Shown in pieces: positions 8,510-16,667 of a DNA stretch of 64,000 nucleotides (the first letter of the stretch is position 1; every line of letters starts with the position of its first letter). The stretch spans positions 1-64,000 of the forward strand of contig BGOU01000001.1 of NCBI GenBank assembly GCA_003569705.1, given 5' to 3'. The position numbers and the translations under genes were made by a program. Below the pieces are notes generated by a model, which saw only the letters and a program-made list of their open reading frames with translations, made no database searches and had not been told where the DNA came from. The stretch is from Nitrosarchaeum sp. Lineage in GTDB: Archaea; Thermoproteota; Nitrososphaeria; Nitrososphaerales; Nitrosopumilaceae.

Positions 8510-8599
8510 CTAGAATCGTTTTCTAATTGTATGAATTACAATTCCAGGAGCTACAAAATACATTCCAACATTCAATAGAATTAGACTGATTCCATATCA
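8510..8599 (-). pseudogene. Remnant of the C-terminal membrane segment of a CFI-box-CTERM protein
   Basis: Reading leftward, 28 residues (YGISLILLNVGMYFVAPGIV and so on, ending TIRKRF and TAG) match the last 28 residues of the protein at 10459-11286 at 25 positions, and the DNA is also nearly identical. An in-frame TGA at 8597-8599 replaces the GGA that precedes TAT in the intact gene, and upstream similarity fades within a few bases. This is the surviving 3' end of a second gene copy or a gene-conversion fragment. Confidence 0.8.
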
Positions 8600-8633
8600 C
8601 AGAAACTAGACTACCATTTTTGAATAATAGACA

Positions 8634-9104
8634 TCAATGCTTGATTTCTACACCATACTTAGCTGCTACATCAGCAAATTTTTTCATCTTATCTACAGAC
8701 ATTGACGGTGGCTGTATTGTAGGATCTGAAACTTCATCACCTACTTCAATGAACAAATTTTCCAATCCCGCTGGTGCTAAAACAACAAGGACTTTTGCTA
8801 ATTGATTAGTTTTATTTGTAAAACTATGAGTTACATGTGGAGGAATATTAACAAAAGTTCCAGATTTTGCAATTATTTCTTTTCCATCTACAGTAAATGA
8901 TAATTCACCTTCCAAAACATAGAATCCCTCGTGTTCACGAGTTTGAATATGTGGTACTGGACCACCATTAGGAAACACTTTGATTTCAACAATACTGTAT
9001 GTGCCACCAGTGTCATTTTTTGATACCAAAATACTGTTAATATCCCCAGCAATTGCTATGTGTTTACCACCATTATGTTCTGTGATTTTTATTTTATCGG
9101 TCAT
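8634..9104 (-). CDS. Cupin-domain protein
   Basis: Single cupin barrel. Motif 1 is visible as GPVPHIQTREHEGFYVLEGE, offering two His and a Glu as metal ligands, and motif 2 as VNIPPHVTHSF. The substrate cannot be told; dioxygenase-like and sensor roles are both possible. The C-terminal 35 residues are helical. No signal peptide. It has its own promoter box. Confidence 0.85.
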   Translation of the reverse strand: MTDKIKITEHNGGKHIAIAGDINSILVSKNDTGGTYSIVEIKVFPNGGPVPHIQTREHEGFYVLEGELSFTVDGKEIIAKSGTFVNIPPHVTHSFTNKTNQLAKVLVVLAPAGLENLFIEVGDEVSDPTIQPPSMSVDKMKKFADVAAKYGVEIKH

Positions 9105-9131
9105 TGTTTATTTTCTAAATTATTCTGTTCA

Positions 9132-9144
9132 ATTAAGGATTTAG
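9132..9144 (-). promoter_or_regulatory. Shared promoter box, copy 6
   Basis: Minus-strand CTAAATCCTTAAT, 27 bases upstream of the ATG at 9104; identical to copy 5. Confidence 0.5.
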
Positions 9145-9160
9145 GAAAAGAGTTTAGAAT

Positions 9161-9400
9161 CTACTCTTTGTGCTTTTCATTATCTTTTAGCGTCTTATCT
9201 AGAGGTACAGTAATTGTTCTATCTGATCCTTTACAATAATTTTTTCCTTTGAAATGCTTGTGGATTTTGACTTTAGCCATCATAACACTATCTATTCCAT
9301 AGTTTCCATGATGATCTGTAATTTCTTGACTAACAATATGACAAGTTTCAGAAACATTACACCATTTACACATAATTTTTATTTTTTTCTCATTAGTCAT
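9161..9400 (-). CDS. Small Cys/His protein, probable zinc binder, 79 aa
   Basis: Not recognised as a named family. CKWC near the N-terminus, then a single Cys, several His (HIVSQEITDHHGNYG) and a late Cys could form a zinc site. The tail is lysine- and glutamate-rich. The stop TAG is part of a TAGATTCTA dyad and the gene has its own promoter box. Confidence 0.55.
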   Translation of the reverse strand: MTNEKKIKIMCKWCNVSETCHIVSQEITDHHGNYGIDSVMMAKVKIHKHFKGKNYCKGSDRTITVPLDKTLKDNEKHKE

Positions 9401-9423
9401 GATTTTTCTGTAAGAATTTTAAA

Positions 9424-9436
9424 CTTAAGGATTTAG
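9424..9436 (-). promoter_or_regulatory. Shared promoter box, copy 7
   Basis: Minus-strand CTAAATCCTTAAG, 23 bases upstream of the ATG at 9400. Confidence 0.5.
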
Positions 9437-9455
9437 TCATTAAAAGATATAGAAT

Positions 9456-9956
9456 CTAATTCAAATCTTCTTTTATCTTATCAAATTCTTCTTTAGTGAT
9501 TTCTCCTTTGGCATACCTTTCTTTTAGAATATCAAGGGGGGAATCTTTTTTTGTATCTGCAGATATCTGCGGAGATATTCCAAAATATGCAATAACATGC
9601 GGACGCCACATGTACCATAATACAAAGCCATCAAGCATTATGTTCAATATTGAAAATGGATTTCCTACAATCGATACTAGACCTATCATCAAGCCAATTA
9701 TTGAAAGTACAATAACAGTAATTCTTCCCCAAGGTTTGCCAGAAAACAATGCACCTGCAATTATAAATTCAATTGCTGCAAGTATTCCAAAGATTATCAA
9801 AAATATACTGCCTAACGCTGCAGGGAACATACCCATGTAACCCATATTGCCACTCACACCAAGCATTGCAGCCCCCATTGTAGCTAGAATCAATGATGCT
9901 GCTCCACCAATCAGGTGTAAAATTCCAAGAATTGTAATGCCAGTAGGTCGACTCAT
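9456..9956 (-). CDS. Four-helix membrane protein with C-terminal SHOCT domain
   Basis: Four hydrophobic segments span about residues 8-30, 44-70, 77-98 and 100-118. The last 30 residues (LDILKERYAKGEITKEEFDK) are a clear SHOCT oligomerization helix pair, predicted to be cytosolic. Proteins of this layout are common in archaea and bacteria and have no known enzymatic role. Confidence 0.8.
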   Translation of the reverse strand: MSRPTGITILGILHLIGGAASLILATMGAAMLGVSGNMGYMGMFPAALGSIFLIIFGILAAIEFIIAGALFSGKPWGRITVIVLSIIGLMIGLVSIVGNPFSILNIMLDGFVLWYMWRPHVIAYFGISPQISADTKKDSPLDILKERYAKGEITKEEFDKIKEDLN

Positions 9957-10182
9957 ATTTTATGAGTTAATTACCAATAGATAAAAATCCTCTTAAAATT
10001 TACAAATCCATTTAACATATTATGAAATTGGATGATTTGGAAATAGATCTTAGAATCTAATTAATCTAAAACAAACCAGAAAGTAAATACATTTTAAGAT
10101 ATTTCGTTAAGTTATCGTCCTTTTCGAGTAAATCCAGGTATGACTTTAAAGGTAGACGCAGAAGATGTTTGAAATCTTTTGC

Positions 10183-10419
10183 TTATTTTTTCTTTTTTGA
10201 TTCAGTATTTGTATTCTCTTCAATTTTGAAAATCTTTTCTACATATGGCTTGACTTTTGTGTCATCAGTGTAAATGATGTTTGTTGGAGAAGTGTTTCTC
10301 GCTGTTTTTTTCTTTTTTGATTTTTCAGTATCTGCAGGGGTTTTTTGTGTCCATTTGACACCACTTGTGCCTAACAAAGAAGATTGTTCAAGTAGATAAT
10401 CACCCAATGATTTTCCCAT
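10183..10419 (-). CDS. Lysine-rich small protein, 78 aa
   Basis: Not recognised. MGKSLGDYLLEQSSLLGT at the N-terminus may form one amphipathic helix. The rest is low-complexity with KSKKKK and ESKKKK runs, so it could bind nucleic acid, which is inference from charge only. A diverged promoter box starts 23 bases upstream of the ATG. Confidence 0.5.
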   Translation of the reverse strand: MGKSLGDYLLEQSSLLGTSGVKWTQKTPADTEKSKKKKTARNTSPTNIIYTDDTKVKPYVEKIFKIEENTNTESKKKK

Positions 10420-10442
10420 GGCTTTTCCATTACAACTGTGAA

Positions 10443-10455
10443 CTTAAGCGTATTG
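10443..10455 (-). promoter_or_regulatory. Shared promoter box, diverged copy 8
   Basis: The CTTAAG core is kept, 23 bases before the ATG at 10419, but the CTAAA half has decayed. Confidence 0.35.
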
Positions 10456-10458
10456 AGT

Positions 10459-11286
10459 TTAGAATTTCTTTCTAATTGTACGGATTACAATTCCAGGAGC
10501 TACAAAATACATTCCTACATTTAGCATAATCAGACTAATTCCATATCCCAGTACTGAAACTTCTGAATCCATATCCACATAGTTTAGTATTGATAACGAA
10601 CTAATCATCGGAGTTAACGTTATCTTTACTATTTCCTTGAATACGGGATTTTCTCTTTCCCAGTCTGCGATAGTTGGACTAAATGAGTAATAGAAATCAT
10701 TGAATGAACTCATAAATGATTTTCCGGATTCTGTATGTAGTAGAGAGTTATCACGTAGTTCTCTTAATTGTTGCACTTGTGGAGCCAACTCAGAACCATA
10801 TGTTGCAGTTGCAATTAGACATCCACCTCCCTTGTCAGGCATTTCAGTTGGCAATTTATTTTCAGTTGGTATTGATGTTTTATTCACCATATGCAAATAG
10901 TCAGTTCCAATAATTGCTAACGTGTTATTACCAGAGCCTGTAAAATTTAATGTAATAAATGAAATATTGTCATTGACCTTTATTGTTGGTGAATATTCTT
11001 CTCCATTAAGATAAAAAGTAAGATTTCCACTCAAAAGATTTTGCGGCAGGTAAACTTCACCTAAATTATTTTCAAGACCGCTAGAGATGTAAAGTGTTAA
11101 GCGTTTTTGTTCTGCATCAAAGTTAAAATCCTGTATGTCAAAGTTTGCAACAGTTTCAACTTCAAAGACATATCCATCGGTCTTTACATCTAATCTATTT
11201 ACAAGTCCAGTTTTATCAGAAAGTGCGCCAAATGCAGGTGTAACTACTAAAAGTAAAAGAAATGAAATGAATAATTTTGATTTCAA
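10459..11286 (-). CDS. Secreted, membrane-anchored CFI-box-CTERM protein
   Basis: TTG 11286 gives MKSKLFISFLLLLVVTPAFG, a clean signal peptide; longer in-frame starts run into rpl15e and lack one. A beta-rich domain (residues about 25-150) is followed by GGGCLIATATYGSELAPQVQ, the CFI-box motif, then a helical region and a C-terminal membrane helix (GYGISLIMLNVGMYFVAPG) with a basic end (RTIRKKF). This sorting-tail layout suggests anchoring or processing on the outer face of the membrane. The start codon lies one base after the rpl15e stop, so the two are probably co-transcribed. A degenerate copy of its 3' end lies at 8510-8599. Confidence 0.8.
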   Translation of the reverse strand: MKSKLFISFLLLLVVTPAFGALSDKTGLVNRLDVKTDGYVFEVETVANFDIQDFNFDAEQKRLTLYISSGLENNLGEVYLPQNLLSGNLTFYLNGEEYSPTIKVNDNISFITLNFTGSGNNTLAIIGTDYLHMVNKTSIPTENKLPTEMPDKGGGCLIATATYGSELAPQVQQLRELRDNSLLHTESGKSFMSSFNDFYYSFSPTIADWERENPVFKEIVKITLTPMISSLSILNYVDMDSEVSVLGYGISLIMLNVGMYFVAPGIVIRTIRKKF

Positions 11287-11287
11287 T

Positions 11288-11743
11288 TTATGCAGTTTGT
11301 GGCAATCTTTGTCGTAATTCTTTGTCTTGTGCAATTCGTGGATGCATTGGATCTGCCAAAATAATTTCAAACCAGTAATTCATACCATCTTTGTAGACAA
11401 AGTATGAACCCAAAAGTTTCATGTTAGGATATCTTTCTAGTACTCTTCTTACTGCAACTGTTTTCATGTCATCATCTGCCTTGATTCTGGTAACACCCAG
11501 ATGTTTTGGTCTTCTACCAGCAACTGGTCTTTGTTTTCGCATACCACCAGTACCGACTCTCATTCTAACAACAACAATGCCTTGTTTTGCCTTGTAGCCT
11601 AATCTTCGGGCTCTCTGCAAACGACTAGGTCTATCTATTCTAATAATGGCATTTTCCTTACGCCATTCTACTACTCTATCTCGGATTTCAAAAGTATTTT
11701 CTTTTAATAGTCTGATCCAAGTTTTATCCTGTATAGTAGGCAT
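11288..11743 (-). CDS. rpl15e: 50S ribosomal protein L15e
   Basis: Large-subunit protein found in archaea and eukaryotes. Diagnostic segments are RARRLGYKAKQGIVVVRMRV, GGMRKQRPVAGRRPKHLGV, RRVLERYPNMKLLGSYFV and WFEIILADPMHPRI. At 151 residues it is shorter than euryarchaeal versions. It leads a two-gene unit with the CFI-box protein gene. Confidence 0.93.
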   Translation of the reverse strand: MPTIQDKTWIRLLKENTFEIRDRVVEWRKENAIIRIDRPSRLQRARRLGYKAKQGIVVVRMRVGTGGMRKQRPVAGRRPKHLGVTRIKADDDMKTVAVRRVLERYPNMKLLGSYFVYKDGMNYWFEIILADPMHPRIAQDKELRQRLPQTA

Positions 11744-11800
11744 GATGATTTTAATAAAATCCCCTTTAATAACTTAAATCGTCAAATCAACCCAAGCACC

Positions 11801-11860
11801 GCTAAAGAATCAAAATGTTCCTTGAGTGGAGCTTTAGCACACACTCAAAGGAGTATCTCC
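11801..11860. other. Overlapping stem structures, candidate RNA switch or leader
   Basis: GCTAAAG (11801-11807) pairs with CTTTAGC (11832-11838). TCCTTGAGTG (11819-11828) pairs with CACTCAAAGGA (11842-11852, one bulged A). The arms interleave, so the stems form either a pseudoknot or two mutually exclusive hairpins. GGAG-TAT-CTCC (11850-11860) competes with the second stem. It lies between divergent genes, 58 bases upstream of rpl15e on one strand and 87 upstream of the secreted-protein gene on the other. Confidence 0.4.
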
Positions 11861-11946
11861 GCAGAAAACTCGATAATCAAAATCATGTCCAATCATTAAA
11901 AAGCATTACTGAGCATAGATTTGAGATTTTTATTAAGTAATCAAAA

Positions 11947-12591
11947 GTGATGAGTATGAAAACCAGACAGTATTTGCTCATCGCAGTACTCGTAATTTTT
12001 GGCGCCATATCATTACCAAGTGTTTATGCCGCACCGACTGTGGAAATTTTAATGGAAAAGACCACTTTTACATATTGTGAGAAATTATTTTACACCATAC
12101 AAATTTCAGAAATTACAGGAGAGCCCGCAGTTATACACATCAGGGACCAAGCAGGTAAATCAAGCAGTGCAATCCCAATTCCAGTATCCAAATTACAAAA
12201 TCCAATTCCTTCAATGATTCCTTTTGAGGCAGAAATTTTTCCAGTAGGCAAATATTTCATAGATGTTGAATATGCCGGTGCAAAAGACAGTGCTGAATTT
12301 GATTTAATTGATTCAGGAAATATCTGCATTCCTATAACGATAAAACAAGTTGCATACAGTTGGATTAATGACAAAATGTCAGACGGATTTTTCATAGATG
12401 CGATAAATAAATTTGTAGATAAAAATATCATCAGCATACCAGATAAAATAAACGAAAAAAATCTTGAAAACATACACATTCCAAAATGGGTAAAAAATAT
12501 AGTTGGATGGTGGCTTGAAGAGAAAATTTCAGATAATGAATTCTCTCATGCAATTCAATATTTAATCAATAAAGAAATAATCATAATTTAA
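11947..12591 (+). CDS. Secreted protein with two W-V-K/W-W type repeats
   Basis: Signal peptide at residues 1-28 (RQYLLIAVLVIFGAISLPSV then YAA). A beta-sandwich-like domain follows (about 30-130). The C-terminus has two copies of a short helical module: SWINDKMSDGFFIDAINKFV and IPKWVKNIVGWWLEEKISDN. The same module opens the metalloprotease at 51827. In thaumarchaea it recurs in surface proteins, from general knowledge; its ligand is unknown. It is followed 2 bases later by another exported protein gene. Confidence 0.7.
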   Translation: MMSMKTRQYLLIAVLVIFGAISLPSVYAAPTVEILMEKTTFTYCEKLFYTIQISEITGEPAVIHIRDQAGKSSSAIPIPVSKLQNPIPSMIPFEAEIFPVGKYFIDVEYAGAKDSAEFDLIDSGNICIPITIKQVAYSWINDKMSDGFFIDAINKFVDKNIISIPDKINEKNLENIHIPKWVKNIVGWWLEEKISDNEFSHAIQYLINKEIIII

Positions 12592-12593
12592 AG

Positions 12594-13106
12594 ATGAACA
12601 AATATTCAAAGATAACACTAGTTGCAGTAATTGCAATAATTATTCCATTTGCGTATTCTATTTTGAATATCTATGCGGCAGAGCAACTACAATTTAGATG
12701 GAGTGAGCAAAGCAGGTTCAATTATTTCGAATTATCAAATAATGGAGACGTCAAATTTTGCAATACCTTACCATATTGGACAAGTTTTAAAAAATTTGAG
12801 ATAACCACGTTTTATGATTTGGAAAACAAAGGAACATTTACCATCCAACCACTTGTGATAAACCCGTTATCAGGCGCTGTTCAAAACGGAGTTTTTCATT
12901 CTGAAGGACTCAATGAGGCACAGTATTTGTTTATGCAGTTAGATTACGAATTCAACGGAGGGGAAATCAGACTTGATCCAAACAAAATGTACATAGTTGT
13001 AAGTATCGATACACCAATCATAGGAGTCATTCCATATTCCACAACTATGCAATATTCAGGATTTGATTTTAACAAGATTATGAATGGCGAAAATTTTAAT
13101 TGCTAA
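12594..13106 (+). CDS. Exported hypothetical protein, 170 aa
   Basis: An N-terminal signal or anchor helix (residues 6-28) is followed by a predicted beta-rich extracellular domain with two Cys (one near residue 57, one at the C-terminus). Not recognised. The 2-base gap to the upstream secreted-protein gene suggests a shared transcript and possibly a joint surface role. Confidence 0.65.
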   Translation: MNKYSKITLVAVIAIIIPFAYSILNIYAAEQLQFRWSEQSRFNYFELSNNGDVKFCNTLPYWTSFKKFEITTFYDLENKGTFTIQPLVINPLSGAVQNGVFHSEGLNEAQYLFMQLDYEFNGGEIRLDPNKMYIVVSIDTPIIGVIPYSTTMQYSGFDFNKIMNGENFNC

Positions 13107-13111
13107 TAAAA

Positions 13112-14035
13112 TTAATTTCCACTCTTACCAGCTTTTGACATTATAGCCAGTACAAGTCCAATAATACCTGCAATGATAAATCCGGCAATCAGTGAAACAA
13201 CTAGTTGAGTTCCCAATCCTCTAGCAGGAGCTTCAGGAACTGGCTCAGCTACACATATGCCATCAGTTAGAACAGTACCAGGTCCACATCTTTCATCCAA
13301 ACTACATACACCGTCTTTGAGAATTGTTCCAGCACCACATTCAGTTTTTGGTTGTTCAGTTGGTGTTTTAGTTGGTTTTTCTTCAACTAAACATTCACCC
13401 AAGTAATCCAGATTAATTTCTGCGGCATTTAATTGACATTTGTTGCCATAAGTTTTACCATCAACACCACATACAGGAGCATATTCTAGCGTACAAGCAA
13501 CTGGTTTGTCTGCAACTGGAACGGGTTCTTCAACTGGTGTTGGTTCTTCAACTGGTACTTCAACTGGTGCTGGTTCTGATTGACCGAATTGAGTGCCAAT
13601 AATTTCAACTGTTTCAGTTCCAGTAGGTAATGTAATACTTAGAGTTCTGCTTTGATCAGTGGTTTTAATTTCAGAGTATGTTGGCTCATCACCGTCTGCT
13701 AAAACAATAAAGTCATCATCAGTTCCATCAGTCATAGCATCAAAAAAGCTTCTTTCAAGTGTAATCTCCAAAGTTCCAGGCGAGCCAGAAACACTCACGT
13801 TGAGTAGTAGTGAGAAAAAGTCAAGATCAGAATCTATTCCAGAAACAGTTACTCCAGTACCGGTGTAATCAACATCATGAGAGGTGCCAGATACATCTAC
13901 AGGAATAGTCTCTGCGTAAACAAAGGCTGAAGAAATTATTGCAACAATGATTAATCCAAGTGAAATTTTTACTAGTGAAGATATACTAGGTATATTTTTC
14001 CCTAGATTCTGTGTGTTCATATTTTGATTCTGCAC
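13112..14035 (-). CDS. Surface protein with Kazal-type inhibitor domain and C-terminal anchor
   Basis: Signal helix at residues 22-42, a beta-rich domain to about residue 150, a Pro/Val/Glu linker, then a Kazal domain with the spacing C-x6-PVCGVDGKTYGNKC-x13-GEC. Two six-residue-loop Cys repeats follow (CGAGTILKDGVC, CGPGTVLTDGIC), and a C-terminal membrane helix ends in a Lys-rich tail. Kazal domains block serine proteases in animals and bacteria; activity here is inferred. Convergent with the gene ending at 13106. Confidence 0.82.
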   Translation of the reverse strand: MQNQNMNTQNLGKNIPSISSLVKISLGLIIVAIISSAFVYAETIPVDVSGTSHDVDYTGTGVTVSGIDSDLDFFSLLLNVSVSGSPGTLEITLERSFFDAMTDGTDDDFIVLADGDEPTYSEIKTTDQSRTLSITLPTGTETVEIIGTQFGQSEPAPVEVPVEEPTPVEEPVPVADKPVACTLEYAPVCGVDGKTYGNKCQLNAAEINLDYLGECLVEEKPTKTPTEQPKTECGAGTILKDGVCSLDERCGPGTVLTDGICVAEPVPEAPARGLGTQLVVSLIAGFIIAGIIGLVLAIMSKAGKSGN

Positions 14036-14137
14036 AAAGATTTACCTCCAAATGCGTCTTAAAAAGAATGAGACGAGATTTAATCACGCAACAGTCAAGC
14101 TTTTTTAGTTATTTTTAAAGTTCATACAGGAAATAAT

Positions 14138-15070
14138 CTAGATTACGCCTCGGAGTATCTGAATAATCTTTTCTCCGATTATGTTGGCAGCCAAAGATTG
14201 AGCCTCCTTTGTTTGGGCTCCAATGTGTGGAGTGAGAATGACATTATCTAGTTCTGCCAATTTGTTTCCTATTGCAGGCTCTTTCTCAAAAACATCCAAT
14301 GCTGCACCACCCAAATTACCGCTTTTTATTGCCTCATACAGGGCATCCTCATCGATTACTCCGCCCCTTGAAGTGTTGATAATTTTTGCAGTCTTTTTCA
14401 TAGTGGATAATTTTTGAGCATTAATCAAATGATATGTAGAATCCAACAGTGGAACATGAAGTGAAATGTAATCAGAGCTTTGCAACAGTGTATCTAAATC
14501 AGCTTTCATCAATCCAACTTCCTTTGCAAATTCTTCATCAATTGGAACTACATCATAACCAATGATATTCATGTTAAGTGCTCTTGCAAGTCGTCCCAAT
14601 CTTTTTCCAATATTTCCCAATCCAACTATTCCAAGATATTTTCCTCTAAGTTCTGTCCCTTTCAATTCATTTTTCAGCCATTGTCCATTTCGAATTGCTC
14701 TATCACCTCTTGTAGTTTGTCGTGCCAAAGATAACATGAATCCTAAAACGAGTTCAGCTACGGCATTCATTGCACCTTCTGCAGCATTAATTACGCGAAT
14801 GTTTTTTTCTTTAGCTGCCACTTGATCAACATTATCCAGTCCAACTCCAACGCGGGCAATAATTTTACACTTGTCAGCTTTTTCAATCATCTCTTTTGTA
14901 AGAGTGGTTCTGCTTCTAACAATTACAATATTGAAATTAGAAATTTTTTCTTTGATTTGATCAGGAGTGATTTTTGGTTCGTATGAAACTTTCAAACCAT
15001 TATCTTCTAATATTTTATTTAAAACAGGATCTACTTCATCACATATCAAAACAGAATCATCAAATCCCAT
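14138..15070 (-). CDS. serA: D-3-phosphoglycerate dehydrogenase, short form
   Basis: Catalyses the first step of serine synthesis, 3-phosphoglycerate to 3-phosphohydroxypyruvate with NAD. The Rossmann motif is GIVGLGNIGKRLGRLAR near residue 145. The family signature LHVPLLDSTYHLINAQKL, the catalytic Arg in NTSRGGVID, the Glu in LDVFEKEP and the His in TPHIGAQT are all present. At 310 residues it has no ACT domain, so serine feedback as in the bacterial long form is not expected. Confidence 0.92.
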   Translation of the reverse strand: MGFDDSVLICDEVDPVLNKILEDNGLKVSYEPKITPDQIKEKISNFNIVIVRSRTTLTKEMIEKADKCKIIARVGVGLDNVDQVAAKEKNIRVINAAEGAMNAVAELVLGFMLSLARQTTRGDRAIRNGQWLKNELKGTELRGKYLGIVGLGNIGKRLGRLARALNMNIIGYDVVPIDEEFAKEVGLMKADLDTLLQSSDYISLHVPLLDSTYHLINAQKLSTMKKTAKIINTSRGGVIDEDALYEAIKSGNLGGAALDVFEKEPAIGNKLAELDNVILTPHIGAQTKEAQSLAANIIGEKIIQILRGVI

Positions 15071-15142
15071 GGAATAAAGAAAAAATCTATAGAATATAAT
15101 TCATTAAAAACAGAAAAATAGAAAAATAAAGAGTGTTACTAC

Positions 15143-16555
15143 CTAAGGTATTGGTGGTAGTGTTGGTACAATATCCCATAAGGGTAATGCACCATTTGCT
15201 ATTTTCTCAGAAGCAACTTCATCAGTGTACAGACCATGAACATTGAGTGCTGGGTGTGCAATACTGTTCATTCCCATTGGTGGGACAGCGTTGCTTGGGT
15301 TGCCCAATACGTAAGCATATGATGCGACCGGTGCTGGAATAACTCCTGCATCGACCAATCTTGGGTTCAATCCAAATGGATCACCTGCTACAAATACTGT
15401 AGCGGCACCAGTGTAAATTGCTGCATAGTCGTGATTAACTGCTGCATATGCACCTGGTTCATCAAATACCAAATCAACTATCATTCCTTGTGAGCCACCT
15501 AGCAACCATGTTTCAGTTGCGCCGGATTGTACTCTGTTACCTTGTGTAACTCTGTCCAAGATTTCTCCAACAATGTGGAAGAATACTGGTTCGTTACCTT
15601 GGTTTTCAATAAAGAGTCTCACATGTTGACCATTCTCAACGAACAAAGGTTGTGATTGATATTGTTTTAGCTCTAGTCCATTCCATGGTTGTGCAACAAA
15701 GATGTTCTTGTTTACATCGCCTTTAACGAGTAAGTTGTGAACCATGTTTGGTACATAACCGAATTGCATTCCGTTAACAACTGTTGCAGTGTTATGATGT
15801 TGGAACATTGCTCCTGCATCATAGTTGCCTTCAGGTGTAAGGTACAATTGGTTGTATTGGAGTGTGAACTCTAATGCGTCCGCATCGTAGATCTGTCTGT
15901 CTAAAGATACTTTGCCGTTGTTAACTGCTGTTTTCTCTACCGCTAGTTTCTTGTATCCATTGACTGGGTCAACGATTGCAATTCCGTACATGCCGGAAAG
16001 AACGTGTTGATCCATACCAATTAGGTGGACACCGGAACAATGGTATTTGAAAATACCAGCTGATTCAGCAATGTAGCAATAAGTTTTAGATTCACCAGGA
16101 TTGATGGATTCAAAACTTCCTGCAGACATTTGTGATGCATGCATATCGTTACCGTGACCGGTAACTTCAGCTTCTGGAATTGTTAGTGTCATTTTTACGA
16201 CATCACCTTGAGTAACTCTTAGTGTTGGTCCTGGGACTTGTCCACTAAAGGTCATTGCATTGTATGTCTTGCCTCCCATAATTGGAAGTGTAACACTTTC
16301 TCCAGTAACATTAAACTCGACGACTTTTCGTCCAGTCTCTGCTAATGCGCCACAATCAGTTACTGCGAATGCCTCTGGCATTACAAGCTGTAAACCGCCC
16401 ATCTGGTGGATTTGTTCAATTACATTGGCATCCATTTTTGAGACGTCAAGTGATTGTCCATTCATTTGGGTTTGTGTGTATGTGCTTCCGAATAGCGTTG
16501 CTCCAATTACAGCTACTGCTGCAACTGTAAAGAGCATACTGATACGCTTATTCAT
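15143..16555 (-). CDS. nirK: Copper nitrite reductase-type multicopper oxidase of ammonia-oxidizing archaea
   Basis: Two-domain cupredoxin enzyme, exported by an N-terminal signal (residues 1-23). Aligned with classical NirK, HGNDMH gives H134 (type 1), D137 (catalytic) and H139 (type 2). HCSGVHLIGMDQHVLSGM gives H172 (type 2), C173, H184 and M189 (type 1). The C-terminal domain has FFHIVGEI and NHDYAAIYTGA. AOA NirK is highly expressed and reduces nitrite to NO; its exact role in ammonia oxidation is debated. The gene is divergent from fumarase. Confidence 0.93.
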   Translation of the reverse strand: MNKRISMLFTVAAVAVIGATLFGSTYTQTQMNGQSLDVSKMDANVIEQIHQMGGLQLVMPEAFAVTDCGALAETGRKVVEFNVTGESVTLPIMGGKTYNAMTFSGQVPGPTLRVTQGDVVKMTLTIPEAEVTGHGNDMHASQMSAGSFESINPGESKTYCYIAESAGIFKYHCSGVHLIGMDQHVLSGMYGIAIVDPVNGYKKLAVEKTAVNNGKVSLDRQIYDADALEFTLQYNQLYLTPEGNYDAGAMFQHHNTATVVNGMQFGYVPNMVHNLLVKGDVNKNIFVAQPWNGLELKQYQSQPLFVENGQHVRLFIENQGNEPVFFHIVGEILDRVTQGNRVQSGATETWLLGGSQGMIVDLVFDEPGAYAAVNHDYAAIYTGAATVFVAGDPFGLNPRLVDAGVIPAPVASYAYVLGNPSNAVPPMGMNSIAHPALNVHGLYTDEVASEKIANGALPLWDIVPTLPPIP

Positions 16556-16667
16556 TATGCAACGTGATTGGCGAATCCTATATAATAATTCCCATTAATG
16601 GCAGATATGAATTTAGAAAAAACACCAGAAAAAGAATGAATAATGGGGAATTAAAGACTAGAGTGAT

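Noticed and set aside
10069-10182. Frame that stays open for about 38 codons after the stop of the gene at 10183-10419
   Set aside because: No start codon, ordinary length for chance in this composition, and no similarity seen; stop readthrough is unsupported.
11288-11743. First thought to be L10e/L16
   Set aside because: LGYKAKQG, GGMRKxRP and the FEIILADPMHPRI end are L15e signatures.
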